Below, piece after piece: positions 45,206 to 55,866 of a DNA stretch of 64,000 nt; positions within the stretch are counted from its first letter, which is position 1; each line of letters begins with the position of its first letter. The translations under genes and the position numbers were made by a program. Below the pieces are notes generated by a model. It saw nothing but the letters and a program-made list of their open reading frames with translations. It did no database searches and was not told where the DNA came from. The stretch covers positions 28,194 to 92,193 of the forward strand of contig JAOPGA020000732.1 of NCBI GenBank assembly GCA_026419775.2, read 5' to 3'. Source of the DNA: Acrasis kona. Its lineage: Eukaryota > Heterolobosea > Eutetramitea > Acrasida > Acrasidae.

Positions 45206-47875
45206 ATGTCAATTCGTGATGCTATAAAAGCTGATGACGTAACACTCAGAGATATTGCTTCTAGTGTGGAACACATAACAAATACAACCCATCGGCCACT
45301 ACTCCTCACCAGCCTCTCAAAATTAAAAATTAACGATGAGGGGGCATTGATAGCAAGACTTATACCTATCGGTAAAGACCGCGTGCACTTTGCGTGTCTA
45401 TCATTAACACAGGACTCTGACCTAAATGGCTTTAGAATGGTCTGTGAGGTGGTTAATAGCGATGAAACGACCCCAACCATGGAATATATGTATGATTGGA
45501 GAATATTTACGGAATGGAAGTTGATAAAGTGTAATTCGTATTCAAGTAATTCAACAAAATCACTTCCCAAAAAATATTTGGACTGCTTTTCTTATATTGA
45601 AGTTGCTCTTAACCAAAGTCATCTTTTGTATCATATTGACCGACCCTCGTTATGTCTTTTTGAAAATAAAATTTCTTTTACAGGCACTGTTAAAGCTATA
45701 AGCTGTTGTTTTACCCAAGTTCATGATGGGCATGATGAAGCTTGTTTTGTTGTTATCATCATCACGGAAACAGGGAAGCCAACTAATATCATGTTTACAA
45801 ATTCAATGTATCCTGATGCTATTTGTATGCATCATTTTCTGAGTGTAGGAGAATCATACACGATAACTGGTCTGAAACAATTCGACCTGATGGTAGACCA
45901 TCAACATTATTATAATGGCACCACTTTTGTTGCTTGTATTGATACTCGTATTATCCCCGAAAAAGATGTGCTATATCGTAGTCAATGTTCTCAAGAGACA
46001 TCCGTAAACATTAATTGCATGTTTGATTATATAGGTGTGATAACCGACCACAGCTCATTGTTGGTGAACGCATCTTTTATTTTAAATGATGAATACACTG
46101 TGTATTTGATGGGGTATGGCAGTAGTGATTTTGGGAGGTCTTTGAGAAGAGGTGCTAAAATAAAAATTTCTAATGCACACTGTGTCTATAACCTTAATAT
46201 CATTGCATGTTGCATGTACACAACTGTAAGGGTTTTGTCCTTCTCTGAAATTGATGCTGAATATTCTCCTCTTGTTTTAAAATACGTACCTCTCCACAAT
46301 GAAGCCTTTACTGTGCTACCTACTTTGTATCCTCACTATATTTTGTATGAAAAATTGTTACAAAGAATGATTGAGAAAAAGTTCAGCAAATGGGAGCATA
46401 AGAACACAATGACATTGATGCGTAGATTTTTTGACTATTACGATTGTGACCATCATTACCCAATCACACAACGCTTTCTTTATGAGCAGTTTGTGAATCA
46501 TGATTTTTGTTGTAATATAATTGAGAAAGGAAATGTAAATGTTGAGAATGTTGTCACTTTACACGAAGTTGTTGAGTTTATTATAAATCTATACAAAAGT
46601 GGTTCTTTGTCATTTCCTTGTGTAATTAATAAGGATACTCTTAATAAAGACTGGGTTATGATCTGTAATGTGCATCATGTACACGATGATATGTGGGCTC
46701 TTTGTGACAAGAGCGGTGAACTTGACTGTATGTTTTTGGTTGATAACATGTTGGAGCTCGACACCTCTATCCACAAAGATGATGTATATCACATTGTAGA
46801 CTATAGATTGATTTTAGATGTGGTTGAAGATGTTGTCACCTGTTTTGTTCAAGTTCTCAACATGGAACGTGTGGTGGCTGTGTCCAATAATCTTTCTCTT
46901 TCGCGTGCTGATGACCAAATAAAAATTTTGTGTCTGTCCCCATATAACAACAATAGTTATAAAATAAAATGTAAGGAAAATTCAATGATTCAATGTAAAG
47001 AAGGTTGGCACTGGATGTATCAAATACTAAAGCGACACTTACACCAATTTATTTGTGGTGAATTGGTAATACAAAACAATAAAATTTGTAAGCATGAAAA
47101 AACAAACAAAACAAGTATTTTGAGCGTTAAAGATGTGATCCTAACTCATCCTCCCGTTTGTGATTTTGTTTGCGGGTTATTGATTGAGAAATCTCAGATC
47201 ACTCAAGATCAGTCATCAAACCATCGAGTGTTCTTATTAAAGTTAAGAGATGTAAATGGACCTGAAGTAATTGGTATGTACTATAAGATACCAGCAGGCA
47301 TAAAAGATGATTTGCTTCGTGGGTTGATACCTAAGCATGTGCTACTAACTTGTTATAATGTTTCTTGTAAAAAAAGCGCGTCGACATCCCAATATTATTT
47401 GAACTTTAACTTGGATAAGTCCATCATTGTCGCTTCTAAATACAATCCTTCCAACCAAAACATTAACTACAAAAGTGTAGAGGTGGTCAATATGAAATAC
47501 CTCGAAGACAACAAGGATTGTCTACCGAGCATTGTGTATCAAATCAAGTCCTGTGTTATTACAAATGTGTATAAATTCAATGTCAGTAGCTGTAATTCCT
47601 GCGATGTAGTTTTTGGTGTACATGATGGAACAGGAAAATGCTCTGTTGTGATAAAAGATGTTCATGTGTTGGTACAGATCGCGCCAGACGCCATGAACAT
47701 TGGGGAAGAACAAGCTTTGAACAGCACGTATTTAATACATTTGCAATTTGATTTGTTTGCTAAAAACATTACAAAACAAGGCACCTTACGTTTATGGGCA
47801 ATCAACACAACTCCAATCCTCGACCACTGGCAGCGCTGTCGCGATATACTTTCTGATATTCTGAATAATACATAA
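45206..47875 (+). CDS. CTC1: OB-fold protein, probable CST-complex subunit CTC1
   Basis: CTC1 is the large subunit of CTC1-STN1-TEN1, which binds telomeric single-stranded DNA and recruits DNA polymerase alpha-primase. The gene is a single 889-residue frame starting at the ATG at 45206. Evidence is pattern-level: several OB-fold-like segments (SFTGTVKAISCCFTQVHD; FDYIGVITDHSSLLVN then YTVYLMGY) and RSLRRGAKIKISNAHCVY, which resembles the CTC1 stretch with YIGVIT and LRxGAxIxxxNxH. Cys pairs occur near the C-terminal OB fold (NVSSCNSCDVVFGVHDGTGK, like replication-protein CxxC plus DGTG). No other recognisable domain exists. It could be another multi-OB protein (RPA1-like), but the length and order favour CTC1. 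Confidence 0.6.
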   Translation: MSIRDAIKADDVTLRDIASSVEHITNTTHRPLLLTSLSKLKINDEGALIARLIPIGKDRVHFACLSLTQDSDLNGFRMVCEVVNSDETTPTMEYMYDWRIFTEWKLIKCNSYSSNSTKSLPKKYLDCFSYIEVALNQSHLLYHIDRPSLCLFENKISFTGTVKAISCCFTQVHDGHDEACFVVIIITETGKPTNIMFTNSMYPDAICMHHFLSVGESYTITGLKQFDLMVDHQHYYNGTTFVACIDTRIIPEKDVLYRSQCSQETSVNINCMFDYIGVITDHSSLLVNASFILNDEYTVYLMGYGSSDFGRSLRRGAKIKISNAHCVYNLNIIACCMYTTVRVLSFSEIDAEYSPLVLKYVPLHNEAFTVLPTLYPHYILYEKLLQRMIEKKFSKWEHKNTMTLMRRFFDYYDCDHHYPITQRFLYEQFVNHDFCCNIIEKGNVNVENVVTLHEVVEFIINLYKSGSLSFPCVINKDTLNKDWVMICNVHHVHDDMWALCDKSGELDCMFLVDNMLELDTSIHKDDVYHIVDYRLILDVVEDVVTCFVQVLNMERVVAVSNNLSLSRADDQIKILCLSPYNNNSYKIKCKENSMIQCKEGWHWMYQILKRHLHQFICGELVIQNNKICKHEKTNKTSILSVKDVILTHPPVCDFVCGLLIEKSQITQDQSSNHRVFLLKLRDVNGPEVIGMYYKIPAGIKDDLLRGLIPKHVLLTCYNVSCKKSASTSQYYLNFNLDKSIIVASKYNPSNQNINYKSVEVVNMKYLEDNKDCLPSIVYQIKSCVITNVYKFNVSSCNSCDVVFGVHDGTGKCSVVIKDVHVLVQIAPDAMNIGEEQALNSTYLIHLQFDLFAKNITKQGTLRLWAINTTPILDHWQRCRDILSDILNNT

Positions 47876-47999
47876 TTGCATATTTAGTAAGCGACAGAAT
47901 TGTATATGTTTATTAGTGAATTAATTAGTGTTTTAATGATATTGAGTTATATGTAGTGTGCAGCGCTTTCGAAACTACTCAAATAAAAATCATGTTCTC

Positions 48000-48575
48000 T
48001 GAGAGTCTTTGTAATTGTTCAAACTCAATCTCGACAATTCGTTTATCTTGTGCTGGGCAGTAACGAACGAGTGATTGAATTTGTTGTGGCAACATTGGGG
48101 GTTGTTGGTTTCAATTTTTCGAGGACATTATTCACCAACTTCGACGTACTTTGAATGTTGGATGTACTCTTGTCAATGTACTCCTGCGAAGTATTCATGT
48201 TTTTGTGGCGTGATCATCAGATGTATAAATATCGTCCGCGGTTATGTCGAATGTAGCAATAAATTTAGTCCACAACTCATTGTTGCTATTGTACAATTTC
48301 TGGGTTTTTTCATTGATCCCAGTGGGCAGAGTTGTAGCTTTAAAGTTGGTTTTCTCAACTTCTGAAACATTATCCAACTTCTCGAGCATTTTCTGCCATC
48401 TTTAGCTGGTGAAACTAATGGTCTATTAGTATTTTTCCCATAGAAGTGCTCTGGTCCAGTATTTTTTCTTTGCTCAGTTGCATCACCTCCACGGATATTT
48501 ACAACTTCATTGTACGCTTTGTCTTTAATTGCCTCTGCGTCACTGTATGTTGCACTACGTGGGATATGCACACAG
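48000..48575 (-). other. broken minus-strand open stretch, unrecognised
   Basis: The minus strand carries protein-like sequence (for example IRGGDATEQRKNTGPEHFYG and LEKLDNVSEVEKTNFKATTL) that is not a continuous gene. Its place just upstream of the Ty3 fossil suggests a relic of another element or an old gene. It matches no family I know. Bases 47876-48000 show only CTC1 3' flank. Confidence 0.35.
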
Positions 48576-48659
48576 TTGTTGGCTAGGTACTCTTCATGGA
48601 TGTTTTGTCTACCGCTCGTTCCTCACTCGTTCGAATCTTTGTTGCACTCGTGCGGGAAT

Positions 48660-51600
48660 AAAAAAACTATCAATACCTAATCAACCACAACGTATTACAA
48701 AAAGACATTCTACAATTACTTGCGCAATGCGTTGACAGAGAAAGAGGTGTAATCATTAGCAACCGAATCAACGATCCATTCCTAAACAACAAATCCTGGA
48801 ATGAGTCCAAATTAGAGATACTCTCTAGATCCATCGAAGACCATGGAGCATTATAGGCGAGAACTCAGAGAAATCGCACCAAGGAAAGGAGAGTCCACAG
48901 CTAAGTATCACAGAAGATTTTTTGCTTATGTGTCAATCTTGAATATCGACAAATACGAAGCAGCAGAAATATTCGTTTTGTCATTGCCCGAATATGTCCA
49001 AAGAGAATGGAAACCGCACCTCGTAATGGAATGCCACCAAAGAGAATGACCATTACGGAAATGATGGATTTTTTGTGTTACTTTATGAGTCCCATTGAAA
49101 AGACCACATACTTAAAGAGCGAGCACAGCACCGGAGAAGAGAAGAACAAGCTTGGAAAGGACTATAGGAATGAGCGTCTGAGCAAACAAGTACACCATTT
49201 GAAGAATAAATTTCAAATAAGAAAAAATAAGAACAAACAGTACAAACGCCCACAAGTCCGATAAGAAGAGTGCCAACGATAACAAGAGTAAAGTTATCAA
49301 CAAGGAAGATATGCATTGTTGGAAGTCTTCGAATAAATTTAGCGACGATGATGGTCTTATGTACGAAAGTCTTCAATATGCTACCACAAAAGTTAATGGA
49401 ATTTCCACCAAAGCCCTAGTAGATAAAGGAGCTCAATTGAGTGTTGTAAGTGACGAATTACTGTCAAAATAGGGTTTTATTTGAATTCGTAGACTCATAC
49501 ATCTGTATATTGTCACTCGAATGATCATATATTTACATATTACACATTAGCTGTATTAAGATAGGGTCTTGATTAGTCCTGCTAGCTAGGGTTGTCATCA
49601 AACCAATTTTCCCTCTCCTCCATTTGGGTATGCCAGTCTTCCAACTCTTGATCCTCTTTTTCACCTTCTTCTTCATCTTCGGTATCCTCCCGTTCTCTAT
49701 TCGCCGAATCTCTATATCTGGATCTGCTCCCATCTGCATGTTTGCCAAATTCGTACATTTTAAGTCGTAGTAGTATTTCCTTGGCTATATGTGCTTGAAC
49801 CTTTCGAAACTCTGCTTTGGCCTCTTTGCATCCCTTTGTGATGTGAGTTAGCCGGGTCCATTCTTTTTTACAGATATCACCTCTTGCTCCTATCCATATT
49901 TCATTTTCACTTGTGTGACTATTGTATTGGCTTGTATCCCAACATGACGAATTACTGTCAAGAGTAATCAAGAAGAAAGATTTCAAAGTTCAAATCAATA
50001 AAAATGCGGACATTTTGCTTAGATTTCCAGACAGGAGAAATTTAAGATGTAAAACAGCCCGTATGCTAGTAGAGTATAAAGATGTCAAAATCGAACACAC
50101 TTTTGTTGTTTTGCCAGGATGTGACGAAGAAGTTATTTTTGGAAGAGGAATATGCAGAATATTTAGAATCAAGGACATTTATGATTCTTTACCAGACATC
50201 AGTAATGAGACCGTAGAGAAATTTTTGAAGAAGTACCAGCCAACGCCAGTCGACGATATCACACAAAGAGATTACGATGAAGAGAGCAAAGGAGTCAACC
50301 ATCCAGATGCAGAGAAATATATGAAACACATCGCAGATTTCCTAGAAGCCAATACATCCACTTTAGACAAACACAGTACGATTGGAACAATAGCAATCAA
50401 GTTTGTAGATGAAGAGTCTAGACGGAAAGGATCATGGTCACGCTCTTATCATCCACTCGAAGCCGAGTTAAGATTTCACGAGATGGTAAAAGAATGGGTT
50501 AGAGATAGAATTGTAGAAGAAATAATAGATTTAGATTCTCATCGTACAGAAGAAGAGAAAGACATGGGTCTATTTAATACTAATTGGTTCCTGATCATGA
50601 AAGGCAAACCCAGATTCGTTTTCAACTTTATACCGATTAACAAGTTGATTGAGAGTGACACTAATGACGTACCGGTTATCGACGAAGTCTTCAAGAAAGT
50701 AGGATCCTCAGGCTCACATATCTTTTCGAAAATCGATTTGAAATCTGCATATCATCAAATTTGTTTGCAAACTCAAGATAAATCTATTACAGGTTTCACA
50801 TGTTTAGGTAAGAGATATCGATTTATAACAGCTCCATTAAGTTTAAAACATATTTCAACGCATGATAAAAGCGTTATTACAAGCTAACAATTTAACAGAT
50901 TATTCATGGATAAAGTTTGCAACATGCTACAGAGGAAAGAAAGACCATCTACAAGGAAACACATCCAAACTTTAGTTGGATTCGTCAATTTCTTCCGTAG
51001 GTTTATCCCACATGCTAGTGATCTTCTGCATCCAATAATGAGTATGAAGCAAAAGACATTCAAATGGGAAGAACATCCAGAGTTAGAACAAGCGTATCAG
51101 AATGTATGCAAAGCATTGATCGACAACGTGCCATTTCTACATTATCCAGTACCAGATGTTACATTAGAACTCGAAACAGACGCAAGCGAAACATGTATCG
51201 GAGGAGCATTGTATCAAAGAATTAACGGAGAGAAGCGTTACTTGGGTTTTCAATCACGAGTGTTGAACAAGTCAGAGAAACTCTACACAATACCAAATCT
51301 GTTCGTATCAAGCATTTACAGAAGAAGTGTGGGGATTATGTCAAAAAGTGTGTTATCTGTCAGCAAGTGAACAATCAGAGAATAGGTTACGCGCCGTTAC
51401 AAGAGCCACAGTTTTGCATGCCAGGTGAACATATCCACATTGACCTCATGCATATTGGGGGAAGTTTGAAAGGATATTCGAATTTATTAGTCATGGTCGA
51501 CAAGTTCTCAAGATTTGTATGGTTAAAACCATTATTAGGTAAGACAAAAGAAGAGGTTTCTGATGCAATCATGCAAGTGTTTATCACATTTGGTTTCCCT

Positions 51601-52070
51601 GCTACAATCACTTATGTTTGGACGTGGTCCATTCAACCTAGCATCACCAGAGAAAGATGACGAGAAAGCTATACAAGCAGATCGTGAAAAAATGGAAAAG
51701 TTTTGGGAAGTCCACAAAGAAAATGTACCAGCATTGATTTACAAGATGAGAGTTCAGAATTTCGAGAAAGATGTTTACCACAAAAAGCTAGATATATACG
51801 AGCCAGGTGATATTGTCATGTTACGTAATCCAACAAAGAAGAAAGACGAGATTCAGTACGAAGGTCCCTACGAAGTAATTAACAAAACGCCAGTTCACGG
51901 AGAATATCTTATTCGAAGTGAGTACGAGAAAGGACTTAAAGTACCAACAAATTTCTTAAAAAGATCAAAACTTGGAGATAATCAGAAACTGTTAAATAGA
52001 CCAGTTTACGCTGATTACGTTGTTAATGAAGATAAAGAAAAAGATGAGACAGGAATCGATAATTTGAGTG
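48660..52070 (+). mobile_element. fossil Ty3/gypsy LTR-retrotransposon, broken
   Basis: Parts are visible in the order expected for a Ty3/gypsy (Metaviridae-type) element: a gag-like region (about 48.66-49.26 kb), a retropepsin-like protease region (about 49.4-50.15 kb), reverse transcriptase (about 50.4-50.9 kb), RNase H (about 50.9-51.3 kb), integrase core (about 51.3-51.7 kb) and an integrase C-terminal region to about 52.05 kb. It is broken in several places (at least half a dozen interruptions) and lacks parts of the polymerase. I could not find a matching LTR pair. A separate 477-bp insertion lies between gag and protease. Age is moderate to old; codons are still readable. Confidence 0.85.
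49451..49961 (-). mobile_element. nested 477-bp insertion with a 17-bp target-site duplication
   Basis: TGACGAATTACTGTCAA occurs at 49451-49467 and again at 49945-49961, flanking 477 bp of unrelated sequence. Read on the minus strand, the insert carries an open frame (for example EFRKVQAHIAKEILLRLKMY, then an acidic tail ending WFDDNPS) followed by a 3' region that ends AATAAAACCCTATT just before the duplication. A 17-bp duplication and a polyadenylation-type end suggest target-primed reverse transcription, i.e. a 5'-truncated LINE, a SINE-like unit or a retrocopy of a host mRNA. There is no long poly(A). It is younger than the Ty3 element it sits in. Confidence 0.8.
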
Positions 52071-52251
52071 GTAGTTACTTCATCTTCATTGTCTGTGTGA
52101 CTATCAGCTCTGCTGTTATCACTCTCATTCTTGATATAGTCCTTGTAAACAGCAGCAACCACTTTCGTTTTTGTATTAAAAGCAAGCTTGCTATGACTTA
52201 TTTTTAACTCATGCTCTAATACCGTCCAGACATATTGAAATACTGTTGACT

Positions 52252-53340
52252 TCATAGATGCTTGACTGCAACAGCGTGAGCTCCAAGTCCATTAGGATTA
52301 GGCTTTATAGGGTAGTAAACTGTAGGACACTCAAGAGGTGCATCGCAAACATGTGCTTTCTTATCTGATGATATCTGATACTTCCAAACAACTTCATCTA
52401 TAGTGAGCTCTGAACTAAACTCAAGATGCTTGGCAAATGTCTTATTTAAATCATCCACTATCTTTTGAAGTTCATCTTGACTAGCACGCATTGCAGAGTA
52501 GATTGCCCAGAACCTATTATCACCCCACTTCATCTTTCCTTCATCAGTTCTAAGTTTTTTAATGCAACTCCGTAATACTTTCTCTCTGTTCGAGCGATGA
52601 TCGCTGGCTTCAATCAAAACACCATGTAAATGGTATACATCCTGTATATCAATAAGTTTGTACGCAGTGGTGTTTTTGTTTCTTGCCTTAGAAGACGTTT
52701 TTGATGCTAAGGAATGTAGGTTACTGTTTATTATATCCCTAATTATTACAGCCATTGTCTCAGACATTGCCTTGTAAGCTTGTAGTGGTGTTTTGAACTG
52801 TGTTTTTAGTTTTGGGTCTTGCACAACATCTAACCGAACCAGCTTTTTATCATCCAAAAGTACCCATCCTTCTTGCACAAAGTCGATTACTGCTGCTTGA
52901 ATTGATTTATCAGGAACTAATGCATCCACCAATGATGTGTACTTTCGTTTCTGCATCAATGATAGTTGATCTCAGTATGCGATAATATGCATTGTGATAC
53001 TGATGATGTCATAGTTCTTTTCGACGAGGTATTGATTAAATATAAAGCAGGTATTCATCGCAACTTTATCATACTCTGTCCCTGTCCATGACTTTATGTG
53101 ATCTAAATTTAGTCCAGTAGAAGCCTCCACCCTGTCGTTGATAACGTCATACACTGTCGTATTCTTCTTTTCATCCGTGGCTATATTTATCAATTCCTTT
53201 AATAGCCGTTTGAATGTGCCACTTTTACATAATTCACAATGAAACAAATCGGTCTGCGTCCTTTCATGAATGTAGAATGATTCATCTACAGACTTGATTC
53301 AATCGAATGAGTTTTCAGGAGTCTTGTAGTCCCGAGCCAT
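52252..53340 (-). pseudogene. decayed piggyBac-like transposase
   Basis: One reading frame runs from an ATG at 53340 (MARDYKTPENSFD) through HERTQTDLFHCELCKSGTFK, the long stretch QKRKYTSLVDALVPDKSIQA, and ELTIDEVVWKYQ followed by YYPIKPNPNGLGAHAV. The last part resembles the first catalytic Asp region of piggyBac transposases (xxDExM...Y.P.KP..xG.K). The frame is interrupted by three stops, all TGA (near 53300, 52970 and 52252), and the second half of the transposase is missing or shifted into another frame (HELKISHSKLAFNTKTKVV, below 52255). It lies against the 3' end of the Ty3 fossil. No terminal inverted repeats or TTAA pair were identified. Confidence 0.4.
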
Positions 53341-53470
53341 GAGTCACTGATGGAGGTCAGAGTGGAGGTGGTCAGCAATTCAACATGCTCAGGGTGAGTG
53401 TCCAGTGTGGGGAATATGATGTTGATGTTGAAGCAGATGAAGCAAAACACAAATAAAATAATTGTAATCT

Positions 53471-53798
53471 TTATTTCCTTCTCTCAAACTGATCGAAAAC
53501 GTTTCCACTTTCATCAACAGCCTTCACAGACAATCCTTTTGCAGCACTGCAAGTCACAGAATAGAAATGATATTTAGTACCTACTTTCTCAACAAATGGA
53601 TTTAACGTAGCGGAACGCAAAACACCCATAGCACCATCTCCAATAAACACAGTCGTCGTACATTCTATTGTCGTTAGCACTCTCCAAGATTTTTTCAACG
53701 CAAGAGTCTTTTATTTGATTGTAGGACTCAGTTACGGCTAAGTGCGGTTTAGTCCTTTATACTGGGAGATCGGATCGTTGTGAACTCGATATTTCCAT
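53471..53798 (-). CDS. small spliced gene, 90 residues, unknown function
   Basis: Exon 1 (53763-53798; MEISSSQRSDLP) joins exon 2 (53471-53707) through a 55-nt intron with GTATAA donor and AATAAAAG acceptor, in frame, giving 91 codons. Exon 2 reads TLALKKSWRVLTTIECTTTV, then VGTKYHFYSVTCSAAKGLSV and ends NVFDQFERRK. The alternation of hydrophobic residues suggests a beta-rich single domain. I do not recognise it. Its start is 43 bp from the start of the next gene on the plus strand. Bases 53341-53470 contain no feature. Confidence 0.5.
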
Positions 53799-53841
53799 TA
53801 AGAATTATAAGTCTGCAAGACAATGCAAAAAAATTAACGAA

Positions 53842-54266
53842 ATGTCCGAATTATCGTCTGTTTTTGTTCGAAGTTGCGTTGTGACGTTTCTGAAGGAGGC
53901 AGCAATGTATCTTGTTTTAGACTTCTTCTTTGTTGTCATTCTTCGCCAACAAATCAAGTTGGTTACGTATTTCAGCACCGCTGTTGGAAAGCGTAATTAT
54001 GCACTCTTTGTGCCGAGGATAACAAGGTTTCACAAATCATCGCATCATTGTTATCGGACAAACCACAGGCCAACCATGGCAACTCTTCGGAATTTATTGA
54101 ACGTTTAGACGACAAAAAGCAGTCAATACATGAACTTCTTGTGTACAACAGCTCTATTCTTCTTCATAGGTAGGGCGTGCTTAAATTTATATTTTCATAG
54201 TCTTTTTTTCTTCCGTTAGCTAATAAACTTGACATCCATAACCTTTTTGATTCATACACATCATGA
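53842..54266 (+). CDS. unrecognised small helical protein gene
   Basis: The 3' part is clear: DNKVSQIIASLLSDKPQANH continues through SSEFIERLDDKKQSIHELLV to a short intron (about 54170-54218), then NKLDIHNLFDSYTS and TGA at 54264-54266. The best 5' connection is from an ATG at 53842 (MSELSSVFVRSCVV) through a roughly 60-nt intron ending GCCGAG, which needs a weak GTTACG donor. The last 60 residues look like one or two amphipathic helices of a coiled-coil subunit. No family is recognised. Confidence 0.45.
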
Positions 54267-54319
54267 GTATTGTGTTGAAAACTTGAAATTTCATCTGCTC
54301 ATTACAATCGGACTAAATC

Positions 54320-55568
54320 ATGAGGCAAACAAACAGTGTGCTGCACAAAGAATATTTGAACTTGTTAGATGAAGCTGACGACGCAAGAAGAGTTTCTGAT
54401 CTTAAAAGATGTTATACAAAGCTAAACAAGGCAGTGAAATTAATGCCCTACAACTTTGAGGCCTGGTACAAAAAGTCTCTGATTTATTGGGTCAATCAGC
54501 ATTATATTAGTGCAATAAGAGCATTAACATTTGCTTTAAGGTGTGAATTAACTGAGTACTGGAGAGTGAGTAAAATAACAACATACCCTTAACGTCGCAA
54601 AGTACATTATTAATGGATTCATACACGAGATATTATCAGATATTGACAAAGCCAGTGATTGCTACAAGATGGCAAATCATGTTGGTGATGCAATCGGGAG
54701 TGGAATGGAAGCATTCTTCAATCTAGTAACATTCATTTACAAACTTTATTAAAAATAAGGGCTTTATATCATTACATTTATCAGATTTTCTTGGTGGCGT
54801 TAGACATTTTAAAGCTGCTCTCAAAGTAAGTGTTGTAATCCACAGGCTCGATAACCAATGTAGATGCAGGAGAATTTTTTTGAAAAACAAAAACACATTT
54901 ATGCCTCCAACAAGAGTCACTATCAATTTTTGCATTACCAACGCAGACACAACTCACTCATCGCAACCTGTCATAGTAACATTGGCATAGCATATGAAAG
55001 CGTAATTCATAAACATTCTAACTTCTTCTAATAATTTAGTTTCTTGACGATACAAAGGCCATAGAACACACAACTACTGCGATTCAAAAATATCCATTTG
55101 ATTATACATTTTTCAAAAATAGACTAAAATGTCATTTAAGAATGTCAAACTTTGAAGACGCCATAAAGGATGCAGACTCTTCGCTTTCACTTTTAAATTT
55201 AAAATGTGTTGATCCGCAGGCCCATCGCAGAAGTTTATAGCCTACGAGGCAGCGCGAGCTTTTCACTTCAAAACATGGAGGAGGCAAGAACGTACTTTCA
55301 AAAAGCCATCGAGTACTGCCCATCATTTTATTACCCATACTTGTTGCTTGCATACATGAACATAGCGTTGACAGGAGGTTACGATAAAGCATTATTAATA
55401 ACAAAACAAGGAATCGAACATTGTGAGGGTGAAGAAAACTTGCTTCCGCTGCTTACATTTATTACCGAACAGCTCTCACATGTAGTCGGACTTTCAAAAG
55501 AAGAGAGGGAGAAATACCAATTTTATCTGTCAAATGTAGAAAAAAATGTTTTGTCAAGAATTGATTAA
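54320..55568 (+). CDS. TPR (tetratricopeptide) repeat protein
   Basis: Six exons connect in frame. MRQTNSVLHKEYLNLLDEAD with KRCYTKLNKAVKLMPYNFEA is the first TPR pair. A 37-nt intron leads to YIINGFIHEILSDIDKASDC, another to GFISLHLSDFLGGVRHFKAA. Then come ENFFEKQKHIYASNKSH, FLDDTKAIEHTTTAIQKYPF with RMSNFEDAIKDADSSLSLL, and a 28-nt intron before FYSLRGSASFSLQNMEEART and AIEYCPSFYYPYLLLAYMNI. Together there are about seven TPR helical hairpins in about 310 residues. TPR proteins are scaffolds or co-chaperones. No extra domain identifies the partner. Confidence 0.75.
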
Positions 55569-55866
55569 ATTCTCTTCGTTAATGTTTTTGTTGTTCTTGA
55601 AAACGTGTGAGAACTTAATAGATGTCTGTCGTCTCCTGTGCTGTGATAATAGTATGTGGAGGACGTGGTTCTAAAAAGCCAGTGCTCTTGGAGGCGGGCC
55701 CGCTGTATGCAGCAGACCAACTCACAGTAATAAACTTTGACATTTTGTTAATTGCCGTTGATGGGACATCCGCAAATGCTATTGTAATCATCCACGCAAA
55801 GTCCGTGCGCAACCTACCGCGTATAAAGCGAATCTGATTGTTTCCTATCGTTTCATAAATCACAAA
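55565..55866. other. stretch with competing short open frames on both strands
   Basis: The plus strand has a 71-codon frame (55622-55837; MSVVSCAVIIVCGGRGSKKP). The minus strand has a 58-codon frame from about 55801 (MITIAFADVPSTAINK). A spliced minus version with a 23-nt GTGAGT..ACAG intron reads MSKFITRARLQEHWLFRTT and ends at 55565. Only one can be the main product. The minus spliced form looks most like a small basic organellar protein, but I cannot choose safely. Confidence 0.3.

Noticed and set aside
48000-52300. LTRs flanking the Ty3 fossil
   Set aside because: I compared sequence before the gag-like region with sequence after the integrase C terminus and found no matching long repeat; the ends are probably lost.
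52252-53340. Reassigned TGA codon, because the piggyBac-like frame has only TGA stops
   Set aside because: Host genes such as VPS13 (28002-28004) and the CCHC-RS gene end at TGA, so the standard code holds; decay explains the stops.
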